Assembly (NCBI GenBank): GCA_023269615.1
Contig: JAHFSY010000011.1
Span: 1 to 64,000, forward strand
DNA length: 64,000 bases
Direction of reading: 5' to 3'
Source of the DNA: Verrucomicrobiota bacterium
Lineage (GTDB): Bacteria; Verrucomicrobiota; Verrucomicrobiia; JABWAM01
The first letter of the stretch is position 1; every line of letters starts with the position of its first letter. Shown here piece after piece: positions 52,401 through 62,530 of this stretch. The notes beneath the pieces were generated by a model. That model saw only the letters and a program-made list of their open reading frames with translations. It made no database searches and was not told the DNA's origin. A program made the position numbers and the translations under genes.

Positions 52401-53109
52401 ACGAGGCAAGCTCCTCCTCGCGCTCCAACACTTCTTCCCGATCGAAGTCCTCGTTGTGACGGAACGCCTCGAGTTCGACGGGCAGCGGAACCCCATGCTT
52501 CAGCAATTCGCGCGCAAAAAGCCACGCCCGCTTCCCGCGATTTTCCGTCTTCAGAAACGAAAGCCAGGAATCGTGCGGCGCCTGGGTCTTCAATCCGAGT
52601 TGCGACAGAAATGCGGGAATGAGCTGCAAGGCGTCCCACGCGTTGCGCGATTCCAGGATGCGCGTGATGAGCGGTTTGACGCGGGTCTCGCGATGCTGGG
52701 CGTGCGCTTTGGGCGATCCCGAGACAAGGTTCAGGAGGCGGTCAATTTTTTCGTCCATGGAACCTTCACCCTCGTCCGCATCGACCTCACCCGCCTCATG
52801 CAACGTTCCATGCTGCAGCGCGTACTGGGCGACCGCGTAGGCATGATGGCAGTTTCCGCTGGGCCGGCAGGCGCATTCATTGGACCAGGCGCCGGACTGA
52901 TGGCGCCAGACAACGCGATGAACCAGCGATTCCCTCACCGAGCCTTCGAGCGATCCTGCATCCATGCGAACATCCTCCACCCGGCCGTTGACGAGGCAAT
53001 CCGCACCGCGCTTGCGAGCGGAGAGGGCGAAGGCCTGCACCGCATTCATCAGGGCCTTGCGCCGTGAGGGCGACAGGGAAATCGGATGTGTTTTGGTTGA
53101 AATCGGCAC
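49420..53109 (-). CDS. SWIM-domain SNF2/RapA-type helicase
   Basis: This 1229-residue protein has an N-terminal SWIM zinc finger (CACRPSGNCHH), a long middle region of unknown fold and a C-terminal Swi2/Snf2 ATPase from about residue 770. Its motifs are ADDMGLGKT (I), DEAQ (II, LDEAQNIKN), LTGTPLENR (III), VLVFSQFVGMLKLL (IV) and GTGLNLTAASYVVLYDPWWNP with IDRTHRIGQ (V-VI). Such proteins remodel nucleoprotein or RNA polymerase complexes using ATP; the bacterial SWIM-SNF2 branch has no firm role. It stands alone between two repeat-rich gaps. Confidence 0.93.
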   Translation of the reverse strand: MPISTKTHPISLSPSRRKALMNAVQAFALSARKRGADCLVNGRVEDVRMDAGSLEGSVRESLVHRVVWRHQSGAWSNECACRPSGNCHHAYAVAQYALQHGTLHEAGEVDADEGEGSMDEKIDRLLNLVSGSPKAHAQHRETRVKPLITRILESRNAWDALQLIPAFLSQLGLKTQAPHDSWLSFLKTENRGKRAWLFARELLKHGVPLPVELEAFRHNEDFDREEVLEREEELASSIEEWVDGLAWKEPKPDRSIRIVWSWDPAAPKGSGPRIGFLMTSKKLKDASRSFQQVCQFASEAIRDEHLFGQGDADFLFWLDSASERLAPVHRDALEIEMRGNALKAWLTVWGRTQRCVWADGSAVRYEDEPARIEPEIVNAAAQEQEGGQPCLDLVVQFPGGERILLSQAQMILPQEGKGGGDEPIFVCRQGVFHPVLHAPPIAVLKLFLDGVRLPLMEGQRARMIAGLLRRFPGLAESSRGLIRYHAVQPSFSFALQADDWLCVRLFATSREDGRKWEFTSHGWTQSGRLGVDRDLKPLSLTEDAGEPVQPQAKHPVDELEVLPDPRETHAAQQWFEGLDYEEAEDAGLEEGKGWVTHLTSRGIDFFLEQWAMRPPKADYWANPSFRALITPSRKSLPRLKVRSSGMDWFSLSTEWATMARQLTAADMENLTASTEKFIKLSSGQWASKEQAGQIKAVLDVMSDLGLDASLDSPQRLTVWQLTGASRESIQKLSTLFETEGDDETIAALEDLRKRVTGFKSLPEIAIPNRLRADMRAYQVEGLKFLTYCSSLRLGAILADDMGLGKTLQALAWMEHLRDTEGPSPCLVICPASVVYNWQREAEKFVSKASVLLLTSGEARHSLRREIPKHDLIVTNYALLRRDLDELRQFEFRAVVLDEAQNIKNPDSLVARAAKQLRATHRLALTGTPLENRLLDLWSIADFATPGYLGTRTRFTEMYDVPDKPHQRRQLASRLRPMLLRRIKREVAPDLPDRIEERLDCELTKGQGQLYLAELQRARKVVSDLQAEESFPQKKLHVLAALTRLRQICCHPTLVGGSPELGSGKTAALMELVEPLIAEGHKVLVFSQFVGMLKLLEGELTTSAIPYHMLTGRTARREEVVEAFQNDKRASVFLLSLRAAGTGLNLTAASYVVLYDPWWNPAVEAQAIDRTHRIGQDRTVITYRLVAKNTVEDKIFQLQQKKAAVVKDILGEEGFARNLTKDDLQFLFSD

Positions 53110-53220
53110 AATCGATCAGCTTGACAGGGCACGAGGCGGGAATCAATGGAGATCTGAATGGATTTCGGAACAGCCCCGGGAAAGGGAGGAGGACTGCTGC
53201 TGGCGGCGATCCCGCCCCTG

Positions 53221-53318
53221 TGGCTGGGCGTGCGGCTACGAAGTCTTATGCCACCCAACCCTTTTACCCTGGAAAACAAGTGTCGGTGGCAGGGCCTTCT
53301 ACGCCGCACGCCCAGCCA
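53221..53318. repeat. GGCTGGGCGTGCGGC palindrome
   Basis: Perfect 16-bp arms TGGCTGGGCGTGCGGC (53221-53236) and complement (53303-53318) enclose a second inverted pair TGCCACC / GGTGGCA. It lies in the 296-base gap upstream of the SNF2 gene, which otherwise shows no gene. Confidence 0.8.
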
Positions 53319-53405
53319 CCCTCCCAGCCGAAAAAAAGCAGACAACGGGGTCTCACAACAAGTGAAATCGACGGATGCAAAACCTCCTCTTAGGCGCTCC
53401 ATGTG

Positions 53406-53783
53406 TCATGCGTCGTAGAACTGTCTCCAAATATCCGGCATAACCCGAGGAGGCTCAGGCGAAGGCTGAGTTGGAAGCCTCTCAATCCGATCCGAGGTGA
53501 GCGCCAATCCCCGCACCTCCAGTGAATCAATCCTCGGTGAAACATCAATAACTCGCACTCTCCAAACTTCGTCACCATGCGTCATCGCTCCACAAATGCC
53601 GGCTCGGATGTCTGATGCCGGAGTGCGAAATGAAATATCACAGATCGAGAGGAAATGGCGGTGGTACACGCGACCGTGCGGACTTGATCCAGAAACGGAG
53701 AATGACTCGTGGCGTGCCTTGCTCAATACGATGTCCGCCACCGTGTAAGTAGCGCCCGTTTTGACTGCCAACGCTTCAGTCAT
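53406..53783 (-). CDS. Hypothetical protein
   Basis: The 125-residue protein from ATG 53783 has no signal peptide or recognisable motif. It has beta-rich segments (FLSICDISFRTPASDI, EVWRVRVIDVSPRIDSLEVRGLAL) and a proline-rich end (PTQPSPEPPRV). It follows the DUF4375 gene by 10 bases on the same strand, so they may form a unit. Composition is less GC-rich than that of the housekeeping genes, which could mean recent acquisition. Confidence 0.5.
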   Translation of the reverse strand: MTEALAVKTGATYTVADIVLSKARHESFSVSGSSPHGRVYHRHFLSICDISFRTPASDIRAGICGAMTHGDEVWRVRVIDVSPRIDSLEVRGLALTSDRIERLPTQPSPEPPRVMPDIWRQFYDA

Positions 53784-53793
53784 TGAATCACGC

Positions 53794-54327
53794 CTAAACA
53801 AAGAGGTTGGGATTGTACTTTTTAGCATACGCGATCAGGCACTCCTGCGTCTCGTCGGAAAGAGCCCACATCTTGCAGTTGAGGTCGTCAAAATGCTGTT
53901 TCCTTTGGTCGATGAAGTCCAGTCTTTCCGTGAAATCACCATGGGGCTCGCCGTTCGGAAACTCGTCAAAAGCAGCCCGCAAGATGGCAGTGGTTTGAGG
54001 CATGCCAATGGCTTCGTAAGAAGCGATGATCGGCTCTTTGTCCACCTTATGCTGAAAGAGGAACTTGAAACCACCGTTACCCAGCGAGCCCTCTGTGCTA
54101 TAGACAAGAATAAGCGTCCTTTCAGGCTCGTCAAGATTCTCCATTCCAACTGCATCCTTTCTGCCTTGAGCCGCATCGACTGCGAAACTCAACTGCAATT
54201 CATCCTGTCTGGCTTGAATCTGCTCAGGGCTCATGAGCTTAAGCTGGGACTTCAGACGGCGAAGGTGAAGGAACAGGCGCCATCGAAACAAGATTTTTTT
54301 AAAGAACTCCATGTCTATAAAAGCCAA
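53794..54327 (-). CDS. DUF4375-like protein
   Basis: The 177-residue soluble protein contains the DUF4375/DMP19-like core: ILVYSTEGSLGNGGFKFLFQH, EPIIASYEAIGMPQTTAILRAAFDEFPNGEP and a C-terminal helix. The GNGGF segment is the family hallmark. Function is unknown; relatives occur in polymorphic immunity and housekeeping contexts. An N-terminal basic stretch (KKILFRWRLFLHLRRLKSQL) is unusual. ATG 54312 is an alternative start. Confidence 0.7.
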   Translation of the reverse strand: MAFIDMEFFKKILFRWRLFLHLRRLKSQLKLMSPEQIQARQDELQLSFAVDAAQGRKDAVGMENLDEPERTLILVYSTEGSLGNGGFKFLFQHKVDKEPIIASYEAIGMPQTTAILRAAFDEFPNGEPHGDFTERLDFIDQRKQHFDDLNCKMWALSDETQECLIAYAKKYNPNLFV

Positions 54328-54382
54328 CGACCGTGTGTCAGGCCACTTTTTGTTGATTTCATCTTGAGCATGCCGTGAATCG

Positions 54383-54592
54383 CTATCTCCTGGAGATCAA
54401 GTCAATGAGTTGTCCCACCACGCATATTGCGATGAGGGCGGCAAAAATAAGATTCAACACTTTTGTGCCGAGCAACACAGACTTTCTTGGCTGTGATGCT
54501 AATTTCTCCCTTGCCTGCATGCGGCTCATGATAAAAATACCGACGGCGCTGACGCCAACAAGGCAGATGCGTGTGATCAAGAATGAGTGCAT
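54383..54592 (-). CDS. Small two-helix membrane protein
   Basis: The 69-residue product from ATG 54592 has helix one (FLITRICLVGVSAVGIFIM), a basic loop (SRMQAREKLASQPRKS) and helix two (LNLIFAALIAICVVGQLIDLI). No family is recognised. It lies 55 bases upstream of the DUF4375 gene on the same strand and might be part of that group. Confidence 0.5.
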   Translation of the reverse strand: MHSFLITRICLVGVSAVGIFIMSRMQAREKLASQPRKSVLLGTKVLNLIFAALIAICVVGQLIDLISRR

Positions 54593-54619
54593 GATTGTTT
54601 CCTTCGTATTCCATTCCCC

Positions 54620-54655
54620 CAACGCAACATAAGGCGTCGGAGGCGCCCGGCAAAC
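54620..54655. repeat. Degenerate half of covarying palindrome (copy D)
   Basis: AACGCAACATAAGGCGTCGG followed by AGGCGCCCGGCAAAC matches the second half of copies A-C with small changes. The first half is missing, so it is a decayed copy. Confidence 0.6.
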
Positions 54656-54694
54656 ACTTCGCTCCTCGATCGACCCGAGCAGGCACCATTTTCG

Positions 54695-56110
<1,416 letters not shown>

Positions 56111-56147
56111 GCGCAACAGGGACAACCGCGAACGCGCCAAGAATCCG

Positions 56148-57377
56148 TTATTGGACCAATTCGTGGAGTTTGAAGATCGGCATGAACATGGCCAGCACAA
56201 TGCCACCGATCACGATTCCCAAGCCGGCAATCAGCAAAGGCTCGATCAAGGCGGTCAAGCCGGACAGGGTCGTCTCAATTTCCGTGTCATAGAAATCCGC
56301 GATCTTCTCAAGCATCACATCCACCTTGCCCGTCGATTCGCCGGCGGCGATCATACGGATGATCATGGGCGGGAAAATGGGATGCTTGGCCAGCGAGGGG
56401 CCGATCGTCTCACCCTTTTCAATGGCCGCCGCCGCATCCAGCGTGGCCACTTCCACCAGCCAGTTGCCACTCGACTGCGCCACGATGTTCAGGGTTTCGA
56501 TGATGGGCACGCCGCTGCGGATGAGCTGGGCAAACGTCCGCGCAAAACGGGATATGGAAACCTTCTGCAACAACGGGCCGAAGACGGGAATCTTGAGCTT
56601 GATGCCATCCCACTTCTTGCGCCCGTCCTCGGTCTTGATCCACTTCAGGAAGGCAAAGATCACGCCGATGATGGCCAGACCGACCACGATGCCCTTGGCC
56701 GAACGCAGCAGGTCGCTGACAGCAATCAGCGCCGCGGTGGGCGCCGGCAGCTTGGCGTGGAAATCCGCATAGATGCCCGCGAACACGGGAATCACCTTGA
56801 TCAGCAGGAAGACCACGATGATGAACGCCATGCTCATGACGATCACGGGATAGGACATCGCCGACTTGACCTTTTTCTTCAGGCGGGAAGACGCTTCCAT
56901 GTAGGAGGCCAGACGGTCGAGAATCTCTGCAAGCGCACCACCCGATTCACCCGCGCGCACCATGTTCACGTAAAGCCGGTCAAACACCGTCGGATACTTC
57001 ATCAGCGTGGTCGAAAGCTGCTCTCCCGTCTCGATGATGGATGTCAGCTGCGTGAGGACCGCCTTGAAACTCTTGTTGGTTGTCTGCTCCGTCAAGGCCG
57101 AAAGGCTTTGCACCAGGGGAAGGCCTGCGTCAATCATCGTGGCCAGCTGGCGCGTGAACATCACCATTTCCGTCTCGGGAATTGCGCCGATCTTCTGGCC
57201 TCCGATCGACCCCGCACCCTTGCTCTTGCGCTTGACGGCGACGCTTTCGCTGATGGAGACCACCACCATGCCCTTCTGGGAAAGAGCGGACGCGGCGGAC
57301 GTCTGGTCCGTCGCCTCGAGCGTTCCCTTTTTGGTCGCTCCTTTTTCGTCCCTGGCTTGATACGCGAAGACTGGCAT
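56148..57377 (-). CDS. pilC: Type IV pilus platform protein
   Basis: This 409-residue PilC/GspF-family inner-membrane protein opens with PVFAYQARDEKGATKKGTLEA. It has two F domains (FTRQLATMIDAGLPLVQSLSAL and FARTFAQLIRSGVPIIETLNIV) and membrane segments in between and at the end. It is a paralogue of gspF at 18273 but belongs to a different locus, next to a PilR-like regulator, so a type IV pilus assignment is preferred. pilB and pilT are not in the window. Confidence 0.88.
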   Translation of the reverse strand: MPVFAYQARDEKGATKKGTLEATDQTSAASALSQKGMVVVSISESVAVKRKSKGAGSIGGQKIGAIPETEMVMFTRQLATMIDAGLPLVQSLSALTEQTTNKSFKAVLTQLTSIIETGEQLSTTLMKYPTVFDRLYVNMVRAGESGGALAEILDRLASYMEASSRLKKKVKSAMSYPVIVMSMAFIIVVFLLIKVIPVFAGIYADFHAKLPAPTAALIAVSDLLRSAKGIVVGLAIIGVIFAFLKWIKTEDGRKKWDGIKLKIPVFGPLLQKVSISRFARTFAQLIRSGVPIIETLNIVAQSSGNWLVEVATLDAAAAIEKGETIGPSLAKHPIFPPMIIRMIAAGESTGKVDVMLEKIADFYDTEIETTLSGLTALIEPLLIAGLGIVIGGIVLAMFMPIFKLHELVQ

Positions 57378-57453
57378 CGTCACTTTCACATACACCTGAA
57401 AGCGCCAAAGCGCCAGCAGAATTTCATCAAGAACTGAATCGAATGCCCTGTCT

Positions 57454-60400
57454 TCAAGCGTTTGATCCCAACAGCTTCCGCGCCTGTTCGGCCTCACGCA
57501 GGAGACCACAATCGGAGGCAGCAGCCAGGGCACGTTTCAGTGGCTCCACAGATCCTTCACGATCCCCCCGCCCCAATCGAGCCGCCCCCTGCGCCAGCAC
57601 GGAGCGGGCCAGGTCAAATCTGGCCCCGATCCCCTCCAGCAACGACACGCTTCGGGCAAGGCGCGCCTCGGCTTCATCATGCCTCGGCGGAAGACTCGCA
57701 GTGAGGGCCCTCCCGATCGCCCGCTCCGCCAACCCCTCGGCAATGGCGCTACCCGCCGCTTTCGCCAGCACCAGAGCCTCCTCCCCACGCTTCAACGCGG
57801 CGGTTGCATCGCCGGACGCAAGCAACGTCTCGCTCTCGATTGCCGCAAGCCATTCACCGAGAAGAAGACGGCCGCCCAGGGGCTTTGCCGCCTCATGCGC
57901 CGCGTTCCAGTGCTTGAGGGCGCTCGCGTGGTCGTCCAGGCCGGTCAACCCCCACGCAATGAACGAATTGCTGGAATATCGAAACATGGCATCCCCGCTT
58001 TGTTCCGCCACCGCAAGCGCCTCCCGCGCCGAGTCAATCGCCTCCGCATGCTTTCCCGCCACCAATTGAACCAGTGCCGTGGCGGTGTGCGCCATGGTCT
58101 CGGCATTCTGGTTGCGGCTGGCCTTCGCCGTTTTCAGCACATTCCCCATGATCGCAGTGCCCGCGGCACAATCGCCCAGGCAGATGCGCGCCGCTCCGCG
58201 ATAGAGGTGGGCAAAGAGCAATTCATGCCAGTTTTTTGCCGCCTCGAGAAGCGGTGCTGCATGGTCCAGCAGTTGAATGGACCGGGCGAACTGCCCCTGC
58301 AGAAAAAGGGCCCGGCCGATCACCGCGCCCGGGAGCGCCATCAGTTCCGCATCGCCCAGCTGGGGAGCCACCGCCAGCACTTTTTGAAAATAGCCGATCG
58401 CCTCCCGCGTGCGCCCCGCAAGATAATGGGTGCGGCCGATCCAGAGATGGACCCGGGCCAGCCGCGCGGGGTCGCCAAGCGATTGCGCCACCGTCTCCGC
58501 CTCCATCAGGATCGCCATGTTCTTTTCCGGTGACTCCGCCTGGAGCGACACATTCACCAGCCGCACGCTCGAATCCACGCGCTTCTGGCGATGCACCTGC
58601 GCGTCCGGCAACTGCTTCAGCGTTTCGAGCGTCCGCTGGTAATGCCCCCTCGCCTCCGCATAGGCATAGAGCTGCACCGCCGCATCCGCCGCCCTCATGG
58701 AATATTCCAGCGCCTTCGCCCAGGTTTCCCCTCGAAAATAATGGTATGCCAGCAGGCCCGTGAATTCCTCGATCCGCTCCTCAAACACAGCCTCCATCGC
58801 CTCGCCCACTTTCTGGTGCAGCACCTTCCTCGCAGGACCAAGCAGGGTCTGGTACGCCACCTCCTGCGTCAGCGCGTGATGAAAAATATACTCGATCTCC
58901 GGATGCCGCGCCCGCTCGCGCACCAGGTCCGCTTCCTCCAGCAATGAAATCTGGTCGTCCAACCCCTTCTCGTCGCGCGCCATGTGGTCCAGCACGCGAT
59001 AAAGAAAGACCCGCCCGATCACCGCCGCCTTCTGGATCACCCGCCGTGTCTCATCGGGCAGACGGTCGAGGCGCGACAACAACACCGCCTGCAGCGTATC
59101 CGGAACCTGGATCGTCTCCACCAACTCCGTGACCTTCCATTCCGCACTCTCGCGCACCAGCGCGCCGCGCTCGATGAGCGAACGCAGCACCTCCTCGACA
59201 AAAAAAGGATTGCCCTCGGCCTTTCCAATGATCGTCGCCGTCAATTTCTCCGGCAGCGAACTTCCCTCCAGCAGCCCGCCCACGAGTTCACGGTTCGATT
59301 TCTCCGACAGGGGCTTCAACTGCAGCTCCACACACGGATCGCCAAGGGCCGCAAGGACCGGTTCCAGCCTCTCCCAATTCCCGGCCGCATCCTGCTTCGG
59401 ACGTCCCATCACCACGATCGCCACCGGCGCCCGGGCCGTCACCGAGAAAAGATGGGCGATCAAATCCATCGAGGTGACGTCCGCCCAATGCAGGTCCTCG
59501 AACACCATCACCACCGGTTTCTGGCGTGCCAGCAAAAGCAGAAATTCCTCCATCACCGCAAAGAGCCGTGTCCGAAACCCCTCCCCGGTCATCGCGCCCA
59601 CCGCGGCCGCCTCGCCGGCCTCCAGTTTCAATGACAACAAGTGGGCCAGCACCGCATACGCATCCTTTTCATCCGTGAAAATCTCCTTCAGCTTGCTGCG
59701 CAAACTCGCGCGCGCCTCCGCCTCGCCATCCTCATCCGCAATCCCCGCATATCGCCGCAGCAAATCCAAAAAGGGCGCGTAACTCAACGAACGGCTGAAC
59801 GCAAAGCAGCGCCCCTCGAGCCATGTCATCTCCTTCCCCTCGCGACCGCGAATCTCCGCAAGCAGGCGGCTCTTCCCGATCCCCGCCTCGCCCATGATCC
59901 TCACGATCCGCCCCTTCCCGCGCTGCAAATCCTCGAGGCATTTCGCCAGCACCCCGCGCTCATGGTCGCGGCCCACCAGCGGTGACGAAAGCCCTTCAAG
60001 CCCTCGCGCCTTCTCGGGCTGGAGCTTCGCATGAAGCAGCTCGTACACGTGCAGCGGGTCCTTCTTCCCCTTCACCTTCACCGGGTCCATCTCCTGGAAA
60101 CCAAACGCGCCGCGTGTCAGGCGGTACGTGTTCCGGCTCACAAAAATCTGACCGCGCTTCGCCGCGTCCTGCAGCCGCGCCGCCACGTTCACCGTGTCCC
60201 CCATCACGGTGTAACTCATCCGCAAGTCGTTCCCCATGTTTCCAGCGATCACGATCCCGGTGTTCACGCCAATGTGAACATCCAGCGGCTGCCCCAGCTT
60301 TTCAATCCACCGACGATTGAACCCCTGCAGCTTCTCGCGCATTAACAGAGCCGACCGCAGCGCATTCTCCGCGTCATCCTCAAGCGCCACCGGCGCACCG

Positions 60401-60843
60401 AACACCGCCATCACGCAGTCGCCTACAAACTTGTCAACCATCCCCTCGTACTGATACACCGCATGGACAAGCTCCTTGAGGCAGTCATTGACGAGCGAAG
60501 CCACGTCCTCCGCGTCAAGCCGTTCCGAGAGGGCGGTGAAGCCGGAGATGTCCGCGAAAAGAACCGTCACCTGGCGCCGTTCCCCCTCGATGTGGCCGGA
60601 AGCCCGCATCTTGTCCGCGAGCTGCTTGGGCACATAACTCTGCATCTGCGCCAGCAGCGCGTCGGGCGAGGAGCCCGCCTTGGGAAGTTTCGCCGCCTTC
60701 AGCTCCGCACGCATCGCCTCGATCTGCGCCCGCAGCGCGGTGATCGTCATGTCCACCACGGCATTCCCCAGCGCCGGTCTCAACGCCTCCTGCGCTGCAA
60801 TGGCAGATTCAATCTGCGCAACCTTTTCTTCAACCGAAGCCAT
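57454..60843 (-). CDS. Class III nucleotide cyclase with AAA ATPase and TPR domains
   Basis: The 1129-residue protein has a class III cyclase domain (about 90-265) with metal-binding Asp98 (LFADISGF) and Asp142 (KFVGDCVMAVFG), and MGDTVNVAARL for the transition state. An ATPase with P-loop GEAGIGKSRLL (near 320) and VFEDLHWADV follows, then a long helical TPR-like region (about 620-1129). This is the common CyaA-ATPase-TPR signalling architecture; cAMP is the probable product. It lies 76 bases before pilC, same strand. The cNMP-binding protein at 34263 is a possible reader elsewhere. Confidence 0.9.
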   Translation of the reverse strand: MASVEEKVAQIESAIAAQEALRPALGNAVVDMTITALRAQIEAMRAELKAAKLPKAGSSPDALLAQMQSYVPKQLADKMRASGHIEGERRQVTVLFADISGFTALSERLDAEDVASLVNDCLKELVHAVYQYEGMVDKFVGDCVMAVFGAPVALEDDAENALRSALLMREKLQGFNRRWIEKLGQPLDVHIGVNTGIVIAGNMGNDLRMSYTVMGDTVNVAARLQDAAKRGQIFVSRNTYRLTRGAFGFQEMDPVKVKGKKDPLHVYELLHAKLQPEKARGLEGLSSPLVGRDHERGVLAKCLEDLQRGKGRIVRIMGEAGIGKSRLLAEIRGREGKEMTWLEGRCFAFSRSLSYAPFLDLLRRYAGIADEDGEAEARASLRSKLKEIFTDEKDAYAVLAHLLSLKLEAGEAAAVGAMTGEGFRTRLFAVMEEFLLLLARQKPVVMVFEDLHWADVTSMDLIAHLFSVTARAPVAIVVMGRPKQDAAGNWERLEPVLAALGDPCVELQLKPLSEKSNRELVGGLLEGSSLPEKLTATIIGKAEGNPFFVEEVLRSLIERGALVRESAEWKVTELVETIQVPDTLQAVLLSRLDRLPDETRRVIQKAAVIGRVFLYRVLDHMARDEKGLDDQISLLEEADLVRERARHPEIEYIFHHALTQEVAYQTLLGPARKVLHQKVGEAMEAVFEERIEEFTGLLAYHYFRGETWAKALEYSMRAADAAVQLYAYAEARGHYQRTLETLKQLPDAQVHRQKRVDSSVRLVNVSLQAESPEKNMAILMEAETVAQSLGDPARLARVHLWIGRTHYLAGRTREAIGYFQKVLAVAPQLGDAELMALPGAVIGRALFLQGQFARSIQLLDHAAPLLEAAKNWHELLFAHLYRGAARICLGDCAAGTAIMGNVLKTAKASRNQNAETMAHTATALVQLVAGKHAEAIDSAREALAVAEQSGDAMFRYSSNSFIAWGLTGLDDHASALKHWNAAHEAAKPLGGRLLLGEWLAAIESETLLASGDATAALKRGEEALVLAKAAGSAIAEGLAERAIGRALTASLPPRHDEAEARLARSVSLLEGIGARFDLARSVLAQGAARLGRGDREGSVEPLKRALAAASDCGLLREAEQARKLLGSNA

Positions 60844-61071
60844 GAACGCTCATCCTCCATAAACCGCCCGCCGCGAGTAAAGGAGAATCCGAAATGCACC
60901 GAACCCGTCATTGACCATTCATGTTGCAGGAGCCGCTGCCTCTCGCGACCAATCTGTTCCGACGTGAGGCAATTCGGGCGGAGTCGAATCACAAAAATTG
61001 GAGTGGAGGAAGCTGTGGCGTTGCGTTATTTTCAAATCGCACGGTTTTCATCATTTATACCCTTCCAGCCT

Positions 61072-61614
61072 GTGATCCTGCAACTCCTCGAACGCATGAC
61101 CCGGGAAGCCGTCTCCCGCGGGCTGGACTTCCTCCTGATCGGCGGCCACGCCGTCAATGCCTACGGTTACGCCCGCACGACTTTCGATGTGGACCTGCTC
61201 ATCACTGACAAGCAGCGTTCCTCATGGAAGACCTTGTTCATGGAGCAGGGCTACACCGTGCGGCATGAGGCAGATGCTTTCATCCAATTCAACGCTCCCT
61301 CCCCGTCGGAGTTTGACTTCGACCTGATGGTTGTGGATGAAACCACGTACACCAAACTGCGCGGGAGCAGTGTGCGAAAAACCCTCGGTTCCATGGAATT
61401 TTCCGTTCCCGCTCCACTTCACCTGGTTGCCCTGAAACTCCATGCCCTGCGCGAGGAACAGCGCGTCAGACGGGGAAAAGATTATCAGGACGTTCTTGAA
61501 ATCATCCGCCTGACGGGTATCAATACCAAGGGTCAGGAATTCCAACAGATCCTCGATCGTTATGCCACCGAATCCATCCGCAACCGACTCATTCACGACC
61601 TCGAAGAAGGTTGA
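61072..61614 (+). CDS. Nucleotidyltransferase-like protein, second locus
   Basis: This 180-residue protein starts at GTG 61072 (ATG 61096 possible). It has LDFLLIGGHAVNAYGYARTTFDVDLLI: GG, then a D-x-D pair, as in nucleotidyltransferase-fold proteins of DUF6036/AbiEii type. A later EFDFDLMV supplies another acidic strand, and LHLVALKLHALREEQRVRRGKDYQDVLEII gives the K...D helical end. It is the second such gene in the window; sequence similarity to the first is limited to the core motif. A small gene overlaps its 3' end by 53 bases. Confidence 0.75.
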   Translation: MILQLLERMTREAVSRGLDFLLIGGHAVNAYGYARTTFDVDLLITDKQRSSWKTLFMEQGYTVRHEADAFIQFNAPSPSEFDFDLMVVDETTYTKLRGSSVRKTLGSMEFSVPAPLHLVALKLHALREEQRVRRGKDYQDVLEIIRLTGINTKGQEFQQILDRYATESIRNRLIHDLEEG

Positions 61615-61807
61615 AAGTGACTGGCTTGATTTGAACCTGCCCGAGGTGAAGCCCGGGGAGGAGCCTCTCCCGCATCGTGAGCCCTCTTTCGAAGCCATCA
61701 TGTCCCACGCCCACATGCTCCTCCCTTGGTGGCGCCAGACACCCCCCATTCCCAAAAATTCGGAGCCCTTTCGAATGGAGGCTGACTTCCCAAAGTCAAG
61801 CGGATGA
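61562..61807 (+). CDS. Small partner protein overlapping nucleotidyltransferase end
   Basis: This 81-residue soluble, proline- and acid-rich protein begins inside the last 53 bases of the nucleotidyltransferase gene. The family is unknown. The region VESDWLDLNLPEVKPGEEPLP looks like real coding sequence rather than repeat translation. Position suggests the second member of a two-gene unit, though the long overlap leaves some doubt about the start. Confidence 0.5.
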   Translation: MPPNPSATDSFTTSKKVESDWLDLNLPEVKPGEEPLPHREPSFEAIMSHAHMLLPWWRQTPPIPKNSEPFRMEADFPKSSG

Positions 61808-61846
61808 CACCATCGCGCCGCCCAGCCACAAAAGCAGCGCCTGAAA

Positions 61847-62530
61847 TTATAACTTTGAGAACGGAATATCGAGGTTTTGATATTCCCCGGCGTCCTTCCA
61901 CGTGTAATGCCACCATTCCAGCTCACAGCGGAAAAATCCCTCGGACTCCATTTCGTCCCGCAGCAAATCACGGAGGCGACGCGACTCTTTCGTTCCACCT
62001 CCATACCCGATCGCCGAACGCTCCGACCATTCATCGTACGCGCCCGGCATGGCCGCCGGCTTCCCCGTCTTCGCATCGCAAAGCGTCAGGTCCACCGCAC
62101 ATCCGCGGCTGTGCCCCGAGCCGCGACCAGGATCCGCCACGAACTGTTTGTGGCGCATGGGAGTCTCATCCCAGAAAATCTTCACCACGGACCACGGGCG
62201 ATACGCATCGTAAATCACAAGCCCAAATCCCTTTTCGCGAAGCGCCTTGTGCACACGCCTCAGCGCCTCGGCCGCGGGACGCTGCAAGAATGCGCGCGGC
62301 TCCCTGTAAACGGCGCGGCCGATGAAGTTGTTCGTCGTCGCATAACGAATGTCGAGACGCAGCAACGGATCAATCTTCACCAACTCAACCAGGTCGGGTT
62401 CGCCAAAATCGCCCCTCTCTTCAGGCGGCCCCTCCGCAAGACATACCCAGGGGGAAAGGAAAGCCAAGGCAATGAGGCCCATCCGAAAACCAGGATTGGT
62501 TGCGCCTTTATCCTCGAATGCCGACTTCAT
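61847..62530 (-). CDS. D-Ala-D-Ala dipeptidase-like (VanX family)
   Basis: This 227-residue zinc peptidase has IRYATTNNFIG, IYDAYRPWS (Arg111), SGHSRGCAVD with His140 and Asp147, and ELEWWHYT with Glu205 and His208: the full VanX/DdpX active site. A hydrophobic stretch (MGLIALAFLSPWVCLAEG) gives an export signal, so it probably trims cell-wall dipeptide in the periplasm. The start may instead be ATG 62482, which would begin directly at this signal. No vanHA-type resistance genes are near, so a recycling role is more likely than glycopeptide resistance. Confidence 0.88.
   Translation of the reverse strand: MKSAFEDKGATNPGFRMGLIALAFLSPWVCLAEGPPEERGDFGEPDLVELVKIDPLLRLDIRYATTNNFIGRAVYREPRAFLQRPAAEALRRVHKALREKGFGLVIYDAYRPWSVVKIFWDETPMRHKQFVADPGRGSGHSRGCAVDLTLCDAKTGKPAAMPGAYDEWSERSAIGYGGGTKESRRLRDLLRDEMESEGFFRCELEWWHYTWKDAGEYQNLDIPFSKL

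Noticed and set aside
51922..53067. A 381-residue plus-strand frame in the SNF2 gene
   Set aside because: It is antisense to a protein with SWIM and helicase motifs and lacks its own features.
61847..62530. VanX-like gene considered as glycopeptide resistance
   Set aside because: No vanH, vanA or vanS/R-type genes adjoin it; the biotin genes are unrelated, so a wall-recycling role is more likely.
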